35,071 bases of DNA from JAZNGX01 sp045576675 (GTDB lineage Bacteria; Bacillota; Clostridia; Monoglobales; Firm-18). A program made the position numbers and the translations under genes. The notes under the pieces were generated by a model. The model did no database searches. It saw only the letters and a program-made list of their open reading frames with translations, and was not told the DNA's origin. The stretch covers positions 1-35,071 of the forward strand of contig JAZNGX010000053.1 of the NCBI GenBank assembly GCA_045576675.1, written 5' to 3'. Of this stretch, positions 17,772 through 27,050 are shown piece by piece (the first letter of the stretch is position 1; every line of letters begins with the position of its first letter).

Positions 17772-19451
17772 ATGAAAAGATTTTTATGCTTAATTGTGTC
17801 TGCACTTCTGATATTTAATACCGTGGTGCTTGCGAATACAAATGATACTGTTGAAATTGATGTTAATGTAAAAACATACACAATTGAAACTACTGTAAAG
17901 ACTTCAATCGACAGTCCTTTGACATTAAAGGTGTATAAGTTGACTGATGAAAATACTTTAGGTGAGCTTGTGCATTTATGGCAGGAAAACACTGATGTGG
18001 AAAACGTGTACACCTTTGATGCGTATGATATTGATGAAAATGCGACAAGTTCAATGTACAGAGCGTTAATTAATAATAAGTACGGTGCCGATTTCAGAGT
18101 AGTTGAAATTGGTGAAAAAAGTACATTTTATAAAGACATAGCACAAAAGAGTGCGGAAGAAATGGAAACGTTCCTTTCACAAAGCGTTGAGGCAGGCAGT
18201 GTTGATTTTGAGCTTGGCGGATACTTTGCTTATCCTGACGATGTTAAAACAAGCATTAACGAGTGCCTTGCTTTGTTGGAGCTTCCTGCATTAAGTGAAA
18301 CTCCTACCGTAGAAGAACTTGAGGCTTTTGAAGCAGTTTTAGAGCCTGAGGTTGCAAGACTTATAAAAACAGCTGAGCTGTTTACTGCAGAATCAGCAAT
18401 AGCTTTTGAAGATGAGCTTAAAGCAAGTGCAGAAGGTCTTGGACTGGATATGAAATACTATGGTGATGATGAGCTGGGACTTGATTTCAACAGCTTGCGC
18501 TTGCGTCTTGCAGATTTTGTACAAAACAGCTTTGATGCAGAAACTGTTAAAGCTACCTTTGATGAGGCAAGCTTGCTTGCAATTATTGACCATGCAGGCT
18601 ACGAGCTTATAACAGACGCACTTAAATATTATGATGATGTCTGCATAAATCTCGACACAACAAAAACAAGCGGCTTTACTGAAACTGAGCTTAATAATGT
18701 AAGCAAGCTTATGAAGCAAAATGCAGCTTCATTAAAGAATGCTGACGATATTGAAGATATGTACGTACAGTGTGCAAAAACAGTTGTATCTCAGGGTGGT
18801 ATAAGCAAGCCTTCGGGTGGAGCCGTTGGCGGCGGTGCAGGTGGTGGCGGTAGCAGTATAAGACCAAATACTACTACAAACGCTTATTCGCAGGCTGAAA
18901 GCACAACAGCATTTTCGGACATAGGAAATGTGGCATGGGCAGAGGAAAGTATTGAATACCTTGCCAAAAAAGGTGTTATTAGTGGTAAGGGTGACGGCAA
19001 ATATTATCCTAACGACTTGGTTACAAGAGAAGAACTTGTTAAAATTATAGTAGAAGCCTTTGATGTAATGGCTGACGGAAATGTTGATTTTTCTGATGTT
19101 GCAAAGGACAGCTGGAGCTATAGCTATATTGCAAAAGCATATAACGCAGGAATAATTAACGGTGTTGGTGAAAATGCCTTCAGTCCGAAAAGCAATATCA
19201 CCCGTCAGGATATGGCTGTAATAATATATCGTGTTGCTAAGGAACGCGGTATAACCGGAGCAACCATATCAGGCTTTGACGATAATGCAGACATTGCGGA
19301 TTATGCAAAAGATGCAGTTGGTGTTCTTTACAACGCAGGAATTATCAACGGAACAGGCAACAACAAATATTCACCTCTTGACCCCGTGACACGTGCACAG
19401 GCTGCAAAGGTTGTATATGAGCTGTTAAAATCTATTGGAGGTGTAAGTTAA
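17772..19451 (+). CDS. Surface protein with helical stalk and three C-terminal SLH modules
   Basis: 559 aa. The signal peptide ends around VVLAN (residue 21). A short beta region (about 25-110) is followed by an acidic, mostly alpha-helical region (about 115-335), then a Gly/Ser-rich linker (about 340-370, with GGAVGGGAGGGGSS) and three good SLH modules from about residue 379 to the end. Each has the pattern W/Y-A..-I..L...G-I-.G.G...F/Y.P....TR.E, for example VISGKGDGKYYPNDLVTREE. It probably anchors to the cell wall and presents the helical part outward; no enzyme motif is seen. Its stop codon overlaps the next start (TAATG), indicating coupled translation with the beta-helix enzyme. Confidence 0.87.
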   Translation: MKRFLCLIVSALLIFNTVVLANTNDTVEIDVNVKTYTIETTVKTSIDSPLTLKVYKLTDENTLGELVHLWQENTDVENVYTFDAYDIDENATSSMYRALINNKYGADFRVVEIGEKSTFYKDIAQKSAEEMETFLSQSVEAGSVDFELGGYFAYPDDVKTSINECLALLELPALSETPTVEELEAFEAVLEPEVARLIKTAELFTAESAIAFEDELKASAEGLGLDMKYYGDDELGLDFNSLRLRLADFVQNSFDAETVKATFDEASLLAIIDHAGYELITDALKYYDDVCINLDTTKTSGFTETELNNVSKLMKQNAASLKNADDIEDMYVQCAKTVVSQGGISKPSGGAVGGGAGGGGSSIRPNTTTNAYSQAESTTAFSDIGNVAWAEESIEYLAKKGVISGKGDGKYYPNDLVTREELVKIIVEAFDVMADGNVDFSDVAKDSWSYSYIAKAYNAGIINGVGENAFSPKSNITRQDMAVIIYRVAKERGITGATISGFDDNADIADYAKDAVGVLYNAGIINGTGNNKYSPLDPVTRAQAAKVVYELLKSIGGVS

Positions 19452-22400
19452 TGAATAAAAAGCTTTTAAGCTTATTATTGATAATTGCGTTATGCTTTAC
19501 ATCATTTCATGGCTTTGCAGTGCAACGTTCTGCTACAAGCAAAGCAGCAGGTGCAGGTGAAAATGTGTTGAAATTCGGTAACTTCAACACAGCAAGCGAT
19601 GTGCAGTTGTTTTTATCAAATGGTGCAAGAAGAGAGTTCTGGGAGGACGACTGTGCAGGAAATGCAAACAGCGGTTGTATTAAATTTACAGTTAATAATC
19701 AGTTCGGAAATTCGTACATTATGTTTCCAAACGTAATTGGTGAAACTTATGATATATCGTTTTATGCAAAAGCGGATTCTGAACAGTCGCTTGAATTTAT
19801 TCCTCTTTTTGAACAAGGTCCCGGAGGGTGGGATACTTCAATTTTATTGGATAAGTTCAGTACAGGCTGGAAGCAGTATCAATGTACATATTACTGCGAT
19901 GGCTTGAACTATCAGGGAACTGAAAATACTTCAAATCTTAAAATGTTTGGTATCAGAATTGCGGGCGGTGCAACAGGATATACATTCTATCTTGATAATA
20001 TAAGCATTACACCAAGAGGTGATGTTGCTTACGACTGGTCAGCTGAGGATTTTTCGGCAGGCTCAATTTTCTATGATGATGTAATCCCTGCTGACACAGG
20101 CTTTGCAGCACCACAGCCTTATGAAGCTGTTACATTTACTGATATGACAAACCATTGGGGAAGAAGCACAGTCGAAGCTCTTGCATCGGCAGGTATGCTA
20201 AAGGGTAAGGAGGACGGCAGCTTTTCGCCTGATGCAAATATAACAAGAGCAGAGTTTATACAGATGGCAATGAATTTGCTTCGTTATGTTGATACTCCTT
20301 ACAGAGGTGCATATAATGATGTTTCGGCATCAGATTGGTATGCAAATACTGTTCAGGCGGCACACGACATCGGCTTGATTCCTTCAGTTATGACCTCGGA
20401 CGGTAGCTTCAAGCCTAATCAGAATATAACCAGACAGGAAGCAGCAGTTGTTATGTCGGTGCTTGCAAAGGCACGCACAACACAGCCTGAAATAGAACAG
20501 GTCAAGATGTTCACAGATAACTGTCGTATATCAAGCTGGGCAAAGGACGGCGTTTATGATGCTGTTGCATACAAGCTTATCGAGGGTTACCCCGATGGTA
20601 AGTTTTATCCTAAAAACGAAATGACAAGAGCAGAGGCGGCGACAATTATGAGCAGAACTGTTGAAGCAGGCGGCAGACTTGCAGTTTATGTTGACGGTGA
20701 GAACGGGCGTGACACAAATGACGGTACTTTAAATGCTCCCGTAAAAACTGTTGATGCAGCCAGAAAGCTTGTACAGCCATATCTTGCAGATATGGAAAAC
20801 CACATATTTGTATATATAAAAGAGGGTACATACAAGATTAATTCATCAATTTACTGGGGACCTGAGGACTCGGGTCAGAACGGCTTTAGCGTAATTTACA
20901 AGTCGCTGGGTGACGAACAGCCGGTGTTTGATATGTCACAGGAATACACAGGCTTCCAGCCTCATGATGAAACTAAAAACATTTATAAAATTCATGTAGG
21001 ACAGAACAACCCTGCAAGACAGGCTTTCTTTAACGGTGTACGCGGAACACGTGCAAGAAGTGAATTTGTTGCACGTACCGGTGAAACACCATGGACAATG
21101 GTTAATTATACTTATTATGAGTGTGATGACCTAAGCTTCCTTGAACTGACCAATCCTCAGGAGGTAGAGCTTGTTTTCTATGAAAACTGGACAAATCCGC
21201 GTCTTAAAATAGCAAATATTGAAAAGACTGCACAAGGAAGAGTACGTTTTATACCGGATGATCTTAAATGGAATCCGGATAAAAAAATCGGTTATACCAA
21301 CGGCTCAACCTTCCCCGGAGAGCATCCTGCTTATGTAGAAAACGCTTACGAGCTTATCACAAATCCCGGTGAATGGTACATAAATAAGAACGATGGATAT
21401 TTGTACTACAAGCTTCGTGATTATGAGGATTATAAAACACTTGTGGTTAATCTTCCTTCAACAGAGGGCGGCTTCTTCATTGCAGGAAAATCGCCTAAGG
21501 AAAAAATCCATAATCTGAAGTTTGATAACCTTGCATTTAAGTACAGTGCTTGGAATTATCCCGGAACTTTAGCACTTTACAAGGACCATCAGGCGGGTGA
21601 GCTTCTTAATTATCCCGGTGATGGCAGACTTACAGGCTCAAGAGAAACTGCGGCAGTAACGGTTGCAGATGCAGCTTATGTTGATATTACAAACTGTACA
21701 TTTGCTCATCTTGGCGGCAGCGGTCTTGGTTTCAGAGAAATATTCCAAAACTGTAATATATCAGGTAATCATATTTATGATACCTCAGGCTCAGGCTTGA
21801 CCTTAGGTGCGGCAGTAAAAGAAGATGAGGGCAAAGTATTTGATATATACTTTAAACCAAAAACGTATATTAATTACAGAATTTATAACAAGGTAAATAA
21901 CAATTTAATTCACGATTATGGTACAGACTATAAAGGTTCGGTAGGTTTTCATGCTTCACCCGGTCTTAAAGAGTCTGAGATTTGCAATAACGAAATCTAC
22001 AGCGCACCATACACAGGTATGCATATTGGCTGGGAATGGGCAACAAGAGATATCGAAGGTACAGGTACACGAGAGTTGAAGGTTGAAAACAATTACATTC
22101 ATGATGTATTAAACACATGGATTTACGACGGTGCTTGTATGTACTATAATGGTGCAACAGGTGACAGTTTAGCAGATATGACAGAAACTGACTATGTAAC
22201 AATTAAAGGCAACTATTGTGAAAACACAAGCAATGGTACAGCTCCGATTTATCTTGATAATGGTACTACATATTACGAGGTAATGAACAATGTTGTAGGT
22301 AGTCCCGATTATACAAAAGATTACTATGTATGCAACAATGTAGGTAAAACCTCGGACGGACCGAGATGGCTATATCTGCAGTTTGACAGCCATGATAACT

Positions 22401-23734
22401 ATGTTCATGACAACTGGTATCTTGCACCTTCATACACCAAGGACACATCAGGAAACGCATCTGTTTTAGAAAATAACATCCAGGTGGCTGAGAATGAAAG
22501 CTGGCCCGCAGAGGCACAGGCAGTTGTTGATAATGCAGGTCTTGAAGCTGACTATCTTGCAAAATATCCTGACAGTATTCAAAAAATCGACTTAAACGGT
22601 GTTGAAAAGATAAGCTTTATGGGTACAGGCGAAAAGGCTACGTTGAATGTTCGCGGTACAATGAGAAAGATGAACAAGGTTAATATGACACCTGACAAAC
22701 TGATGTTCAGCTCATCTGACGAAAGCATTGCAACAGTTGATAAAAATGGCGTTATAACAGCAGTAGGCACAGGTAAGTGCTATGTTTATGTTGATTATTT
22801 AGATGGTGACGTTATAAGAACAAAATTTGTTGAGGTAGTAAGCGGTGACAGTGTTCAGGCTGTAGCAGTTGATGCGGAATCTTATACCGTTGCTTCAGGC
22901 TTTGAAGCATTGGTAACACCAACCATTACCACAAAATTCGGCGGCTCTGTTGAAATCGAGTCAACCGAATATGTGGTTGAAAATCCTGAGGTTTTAACAG
23001 TATCAGAGGATGGTGTTATGACAGGTCTTGCTGATGGTACAACAACTGTTAAGGGTGTTTATCAGATTGACAATGAGGTTTATGAGCATGAGTTCCCCGT
23101 AACTGTTTACAGCTACGCAACCGAGGACAGCGTTAAGCACATAGAAAACAGTACCAAAATGACTGCCGGCAGCTTCTTGTCAGCGTCGGGCTGGAGCGTG
23201 GGTGCAACAAAGTTTGAGGACGGAGTTAAGATTGCACATTCACAGCCTTCGTACTACAAAACAAAGTCAGAAAATGCATTGTACAGCTTTGATTTGATGA
23301 TAAACAATCCAAACACATGGCCGTCAATAGCACTTAAATGTACAGACATAAACGGTGATTACACCAATGCACAGACATATCTTATAGGCTTTAAGCCTGA
23401 CCATTTTGAGCTGCAGAGATTTGACCACGGCAAACGTACAATGTTGTTTGGTGATGCGTCATTTAATCCTATTTACGGAGCAGGTGCACCAAACGTTTTG
23501 AATGGTGAAACAATGTTCGAATATGGCAAGCGTTACAGCGTAACGGTAGGTACGATAGACGAAGAAGATGGCGTCAGAGTGGTACTTATCGTAAATGGTA
23601 AGCCTGTTTATGATTATCTTGACACTGCAGAGGGTCATATAAAGGGCAGCGGATATATGGGTATGTATGCATTCAGTGGTGATTTTACAATTCTGCCGTT
23701 TACTGACCAGAGGTTTGAAGAACAGGGGGAATAA
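19451..23734 (+). CDS. SLH-anchored right-handed beta-helix glycosidase candidate (GH141-like) with Ig-like modules
   Basis: 1427 aa, multi-modular. In order: signal peptide; CBM-like jelly roll (about 33-195, closing TFYLDNISITPRG); three SLH modules (about 226-405); a right-handed parallel beta-helix region (about 410-1040); two bacterial Ig-like modules (about 1042-1135, with SSSDESIATVDKNGVITAVG, and 1137-1220); and a C-terminal laminin-G/DUF1080-like sandwich (about 1225-1427). The helix region has features I associate with GH141: an opening YVDGENGRDTNDGT, a middle FFNGVRGTRARS, GEWYINKNDGYLYYKL, and later FAHLGGSGLGF with repeated N.I.D turns. GH141 members include an alpha-L-fucosidase and a xylanase; a nearby fucU favours fucose but does not prove it. 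SLH modules between the CBM and the catalytic region, rather than at an end, is unusual. Confidence 0.8.
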   Translation: MNKKLLSLLLIIALCFTSFHGFAVQRSATSKAAGAGENVLKFGNFNTASDVQLFLSNGARREFWEDDCAGNANSGCIKFTVNNQFGNSYIMFPNVIGETYDISFYAKADSEQSLEFIPLFEQGPGGWDTSILLDKFSTGWKQYQCTYYCDGLNYQGTENTSNLKMFGIRIAGGATGYTFYLDNISITPRGDVAYDWSAEDFSAGSIFYDDVIPADTGFAAPQPYEAVTFTDMTNHWGRSTVEALASAGMLKGKEDGSFSPDANITRAEFIQMAMNLLRYVDTPYRGAYNDVSASDWYANTVQAAHDIGLIPSVMTSDGSFKPNQNITRQEAAVVMSVLAKARTTQPEIEQVKMFTDNCRISSWAKDGVYDAVAYKLIEGYPDGKFYPKNEMTRAEAATIMSRTVEAGGRLAVYVDGENGRDTNDGTLNAPVKTVDAARKLVQPYLADMENHIFVYIKEGTYKINSSIYWGPEDSGQNGFSVIYKSLGDEQPVFDMSQEYTGFQPHDETKNIYKIHVGQNNPARQAFFNGVRGTRARSEFVARTGETPWTMVNYTYYECDDLSFLELTNPQEVELVFYENWTNPRLKIANIEKTAQGRVRFIPDDLKWNPDKKIGYTNGSTFPGEHPAYVENAYELITNPGEWYINKNDGYLYYKLRDYEDYKTLVVNLPSTEGGFFIAGKSPKEKIHNLKFDNLAFKYSAWNYPGTLALYKDHQAGELLNYPGDGRLTGSRETAAVTVADAAYVDITNCTFAHLGGSGLGFREIFQNCNISGNHIYDTSGSGLTLGAAVKEDEGKVFDIYFKPKTYINYRIYNKVNNNLIHDYGTDYKGSVGFHASPGLKESEICNNEIYSAPYTGMHIGWEWATRDIEGTGTRELKVENNYIHDVLNTWIYDGACMYYNGATGDSLADMTETDYVTIKGNYCENTSNGTAPIYLDNGTTYYEVMNNVVGSPDYTKDYYVCNNVGKTSDGPRWLYLQFDSHDNYVHDNWYLAPSYTKDTSGNASVLENNIQVAENESWPAEAQAVVDNAGLEADYLAKYPDSIQKIDLNGVEKISFMGTGEKATLNVRGTMRKMNKVNMTPDKLMFSSSDESIATVDKNGVITAVGTGKCYVYVDYLDGDVIRTKFVEVVSGDSVQAVAVDAESYTVASGFEALVTPTITTKFGGSVEIESTEYVVENPEVLTVSEDGVMTGLADGTTTVKGVYQIDNEVYEHEFPVTVYSYATEDSVKHIENSTKMTAGSFLSASGWSVGATKFEDGVKIAHSQPSYYKTKSENALYSFDLMINNPNTWPSIALKCTDINGDYTNAQTYLIGFKPDHFELQRFDHGKRTMLFGDASFNPIYGAGAPNVLNGETMFEYGKRYSVTVGTIDEEDGVRVVLIVNGKPVYDYLDTAEGHIKGSGYMGMYAFSGDFTILPFTDQRFEEQGE

Positions 23735-23737
23735 CCG

Positions 23738-26356
23738 ATGAAAAAACTAATTTCGTTATCCGTTGCTTTAATAATACTGCTGTCAGCTTTTGGCGGATTT
23801 AACGTGTTTGCTGCATCGGAAGAAATGCCTTATCTTTATATGGATTTTGAAGAGGATAATATTAATAAGCTTATAAATGACGGTATCTTTGCTTCAGACA
23901 AAAACGGAATGTTTACTAAACGTGAGTGGAAAGCAGACGGTCTTAACGGTTCAGATGGTTGTGTGTCATATACCAACGGTGCTTCTGGACAGATGGATTT
24001 TTTCTATGCAACAGCTCCGTTTGTATTGGGGCAGAAGTATAAATATTCTATGTGGGTACGATATGTGACCGACCTGTGCGGATATGAGCCTGCAGTAAGA
24101 TTTATCATGTACTCAAGAGTAGTTGATGGAATAGATGAAGCAGGAAAACCTGTTTATAAAAGAGCCTGGAAAGAGGTTGTACTCGAAAAGGGTACAACCG
24201 CAGGCGACTGGGTAAACTATTCTGCAGAGTTTGTTTGGGATGGTTCTGTATGGCCAAGCGGAGGAACAAAGTATGTTGAAGCTGACCCAACAGACAAGCC
24301 TAAAGAGTTCAGTATAAGAATAGGTTCTGCATCGGGCAGCTTGTTTGAACAGCTTAAAGATAAGGACGAATACAAAAATGTTGCAAACTTTAAGGCGTTG
24401 TTTGACATTGATGACATAGCATTAATGCCTGTGGTTGAGGCAAAGCAGGAAGACCCGCAGCCTACACAGTATCCTTTTAACAAGCTTATCTACAGCACCT
24501 TTGATAATCCGTACGAGGATGGAAAACCATTTAGTGCAGGATATGCTATGAGCAATGATGCAGGTGCAAACAAGGCTGCACTTAATGCAGGAGACGGCTA
24601 TCTTAACATGGCATCGCCTGACGGAAAGTATGCATACAATGAGCTTATGATTGAAAAGGACGGACATCAGGATATACTTTATTCTGCAAATCATACTTAT
24701 CAGCTGAAGTTTAAGTATAGAATACAAGAAATGTTTACTACAACAGATTTAAGTGCAACAAAAGGACATCTTGGTATAAAGCTAAAGGCAACAAGCTCGT
24801 CACTGAGCACTACTGATGTAAACGGACTTACAGGAATGGAAAGCTGGTCCGTTATACCTTACCTTAACTGTTTTGACATTGACGGGCAGTGGCATGATTT
24901 TTCCTGCACCTTCAAGCTTGAGTTTAAAACCTTTGCAGAGCTTTACAGAAACGGTGCTCCGCTGATTTTGGGTCTTGTTCCTTATCTCAATGCAGGCAAT
25001 CGTTTTGTTGGAGTTCATATAAATATGGATTTTGATGATTTGGAAATCATGGATTTGGGCGTTGTTTCAAATGGCGACATTGAAGTCGGTGCAGATAAGG
25101 TCGGTTTGGTAACAAGAGGTAATTCAGCTCCGTCGTTAATAGAAAAAAGCTATACGGTTTCAGGCTGGAACACAACAAACGCAACTGTTGCACAAAGCAG
25201 TGATGTGAGTGCAGACAGTGACGGTGTTTCAAGTCTTAAAGTAAACGTAACTGCAAACGGCGGTAACACATATCAGGGTATTGCACTTGAAAAGAGTCAG
25301 CCAAAATACAAAATGTCATTCAGAGCAAAGGGTGCAGATACTCTTGCAGATGGTGAGCAAGTACCATTTGCAGTAGTGCTTGACAGATATGCTGCAACAA
25401 CCGAACAGTCTCAGGAGTATTATGACACACCGAACTACGAATTTTATATCGGTGAAAATGATGTAATAAAGAGTGACACGTATTCTTATTCCGATACTGA
25501 CAAATCCGCACAGGAGTGGCAGCTGACAAATGAGTGGCAGAATTATGAGTGTATAATAGACAACACATTCGATGCGATACCTGGACATGAAGGTGTTAAT
25601 AAGACATACATTAAGCCAAGACAGCCGTTTATGTACTTTGATGTTAACGGAAATCAGGCAGGTACTGAATATTACATTGATGACATTGTTATTGAAGAAT
25701 ATTTTGAGCCTACTATATATAAAAGCCCTTATGTTACAAGCATTACCCATACATCAGGTGACCTTGTAGATGGCGAAACAATAAGCATAGAATATGATTA
25801 TATGTCAGAAATTGATGCTTTAGAGGGCAAAACGGTGGCACGTGTAATGATATCTGACAGTGCAGATGGCAATGGCTGGGCGTGCTTTGAACAGATAAAA
25901 CCTGTTGATGGAGCATTTTCATACAAAATTCCTCAAAACGCATTGGGCAAAAAGCTTAAAATAGAAATTACTCCGCTTGACATTGAAAATAATCTTGGTG
26001 TTACTTCCGAAATGGTGATAGGCGAGGTTAAGAATTCGTTTTCCGTTGACGCGGAAATTGGTGAATGGAATGCAGGCACGCTAACTGCAACAGCTGAGGT
26101 AGGAGTAAATCTGCCGACGGGTCAAAGCCGTAATGCGACAGCAATTCTTGTATTGTATGATGATGCAAATAAAATGGTAACGGCACCTGTATCACAGTCG
26201 GGAACTGCGTCCTACGGAAACAGTTGCACGATAAATTTAGCAATACCTTATGCAGAAACCTCTGCAACACACGCAAAACTGTATGTATGGAGTGGAACTT
26301 CACTTGATGATGCGGGCGAATATGTTTACTGCAACGAGGTGTCGTCAGTTAAATAA
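23738..26356 (+). CDS. Secreted multi-domain carbohydrate-binding-like protein C (divergent paralogue of A and B)
   Basis: 872 aa with a signal peptide cleaved near NVFAA and the same modular plan as A and B: YLYMDFEEDN opening, a second module ending NMDFDDLEIMDLG, a third opening NGDIEVGADKVG and closing EYYIDDIVIEEY, then an Ig-like module. Shared marker strings with A and B include the NMDFDD/DMDFDD step, a YEFYIGEN / YQFYTG.N step and QEWQLTNEWQNYE against KEWKLTNEWQYYE. The C-terminal 100 residues differ, forming another Fn3-like fold (NATAILVLYDDANKMVTAPV). There is no SLH module or enzyme motif. It starts 3 bases after the beta-helix gene with AGGGGG upstream, and ends the long operon. 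Confidence 0.8.
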   Translation: MKKLISLSVALIILLSAFGGFNVFAASEEMPYLYMDFEEDNINKLINDGIFASDKNGMFTKREWKADGLNGSDGCVSYTNGASGQMDFFYATAPFVLGQKYKYSMWVRYVTDLCGYEPAVRFIMYSRVVDGIDEAGKPVYKRAWKEVVLEKGTTAGDWVNYSAEFVWDGSVWPSGGTKYVEADPTDKPKEFSIRIGSASGSLFEQLKDKDEYKNVANFKALFDIDDIALMPVVEAKQEDPQPTQYPFNKLIYSTFDNPYEDGKPFSAGYAMSNDAGANKAALNAGDGYLNMASPDGKYAYNELMIEKDGHQDILYSANHTYQLKFKYRIQEMFTTTDLSATKGHLGIKLKATSSSLSTTDVNGLTGMESWSVIPYLNCFDIDGQWHDFSCTFKLEFKTFAELYRNGAPLILGLVPYLNAGNRFVGVHINMDFDDLEIMDLGVVSNGDIEVGADKVGLVTRGNSAPSLIEKSYTVSGWNTTNATVAQSSDVSADSDGVSSLKVNVTANGGNTYQGIALEKSQPKYKMSFRAKGADTLADGEQVPFAVVLDRYAATTEQSQEYYDTPNYEFYIGENDVIKSDTYSYSDTDKSAQEWQLTNEWQNYECIIDNTFDAIPGHEGVNKTYIKPRQPFMYFDVNGNQAGTEYYIDDIVIEEYFEPTIYKSPYVTSITHTSGDLVDGETISIEYDYMSEIDALEGKTVARVMISDSADGNGWACFEQIKPVDGAFSYKIPQNALGKKLKIEITPLDIENNLGVTSEMVIGEVKNSFSVDAEIGEWNAGTLTATAEVGVNLPTGQSRNATAILVLYDDANKMVTAPVSQSGTASYGNSCTINLAIPYAETSATHAKLYVWSGTSLDDAGEYVYCNEVSSVK

Positions 26357-26359
26357 AGT

Positions 26360-26392
26360 AAAATTGTCAACTGCAAAGCAGTTGACAATTTT
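26360..26392 (+). terminator. Intrinsic terminator of the transporter/surface operon
   Basis: A perfect 15-bp inverted repeat (26360-26374 and 26378-26392) around an AAA loop, 3 bases after the stop of gene C and ending TTTTGT. The right arm also contains the -35 box of the next promoter. Confidence 0.85.
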
Positions 26393-26410
26393 GTAAAAAA
26401 GGAATATTAT
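26382..26410 (+). promoter_or_regulatory. Promoter of the fucU operon, overlapping the upstream terminator
   Basis: TTGACA (26382-26387), 17 bases, TATTAT (26405-26410). The -35 box lies in the right arm of the terminator stem. The expected start is about 26417, giving a leader of about 196 bases before fucU. Confidence 0.7.
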
Positions 26411-26416
26411 TTAAAT

Positions 26417-26612
26417 AAAAAAGTATTGGAGGTTTAACGTGAAAAATCACGTTAAGCCTCCGACGGAATTTATTGCACCGCCGAAATTCCCGTGTCTTAA
26501 AGACACGGGACGGCGATGTGCATAATTCCCATTTCACGCCTTATCTGCCCACGATGAGATGCGTGTATATTTAAAACAAATATTTGTGGGCAGAAAGGCT
26601 ATGTGAATTAAT
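26417..26612 (+). promoter_or_regulatory. Structured 5' leader of fucU with three tandem hairpins
   Basis: Three stems fill the leader. Hairpin 1 (26428-26461) pairs 15 bp with one wobble around AAAA. Hairpin 2 (26465-26529) is a long interrupted stem: GGAATT with AATTCC, TGCAC with GTGCA, CGCCG with CGGCG, and a tip CCCGTGTCT / AGACACGGG. Hairpin 3 (26533-26607) pairs TTCAC, GCCTT and TGCCCAC with GTGGGCA, AAGGC and GTGAA. The only plausible ribosome binding site for fucU, AAAGG at 26594-26598, sits in the right arm of hairpin 3. No U-tract follows any hairpin, so control by translation rather than termination is more likely. I do not recognise a known riboswitch class; a palindromic mobile repeat that landed here is the alternative. 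Confidence 0.6.
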
Positions 26613-27032
26613 ATGTTAAAAGGAATACCAACTATTATATCGCCGGAATTATTAAAAATTCTTGCAGAGATGGGACACGGGGACGAAATTGTTATCGGCG
26701 ATGGAAACTTCCCCGGTCAGAGCATGAACAAAAGATGTGTACGTTGTGACGGGCACGGTGTGCCGGAGCTTATGAAGGCTATTCTTACACTTATGCCGCT
26801 TGATACTTACGCAAAGCCTGCTTATATCATTCAGAAGGTACCCGGTGATAACGTTGAAACTCCTATCTGGGACGTATTTGATGAGATTTTGAAAGAGCAT
26901 ACTGATGAAAAAATTGAGCAGGTTGAACGTTTTGAATTTTATGAAAGAGCTAAAAAGGCTTACGCTGTTGTTATGACAGGTGAAAGTGCACTTTACGGTT
27001 GCATTATTCTTAAAAAGGGTGTAATTAAATAA
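26613..27032 (+). CDS. fucU: L-fucose mutarotase (RbsD/FucU family)
   Basis: 139 aa, full length for the family. It matches the FucU type closely: LLKILAEMGHGDEIVIGD with the catalytic-type His22 and Asp30, the central PLDTYAKPAYI segment, and the C-terminal FYERAKKAYAVVMTGESALYG that forms the sugar pocket. FucU interconverts the alpha and beta anomers of L-fucose so that fucose isomerase can use it. It is cytoplasmic and usually decameric. No fucose isomerase, kinase or aldolase is present in the window, so the downstream pathway must lie elsewhere or the sugar is fucose-like. The ribosome binding site is weak and falls inside a leader hairpin. It is the first gene of an operon with a propeller protein and a GH172 protein. 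Confidence 0.93.
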   Translation: MLKGIPTIISPELLKILAEMGHGDEIVIGDGNFPGQSMNKRCVRCDGHGVPELMKAILTLMPLDTYAKPAYIIQKVPGDNVETPIWDVFDEILKEHTDEKIEQVERFEFYERAKKAYAVVMTGESALYGCIILKKGVIK

Positions 27033-27050
27033 TTCAGAGGAGAATGTACA

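Noticed and set aside
25316..25750. 144-codon minus-strand frame inside gene C (and similar antisense frames such as 24422-24727 and 26652-27176)
   Set aside because: They lie wholly or mostly within well-supported genes on the other strand, have Cys/Ile/His-rich composition unlike real proteins here and have no ribosome binding site.
26428..26607. CRISPR array
   Set aside because: The three hairpins differ in sequence and length; there are no repeated units with spacers and no cas genes.
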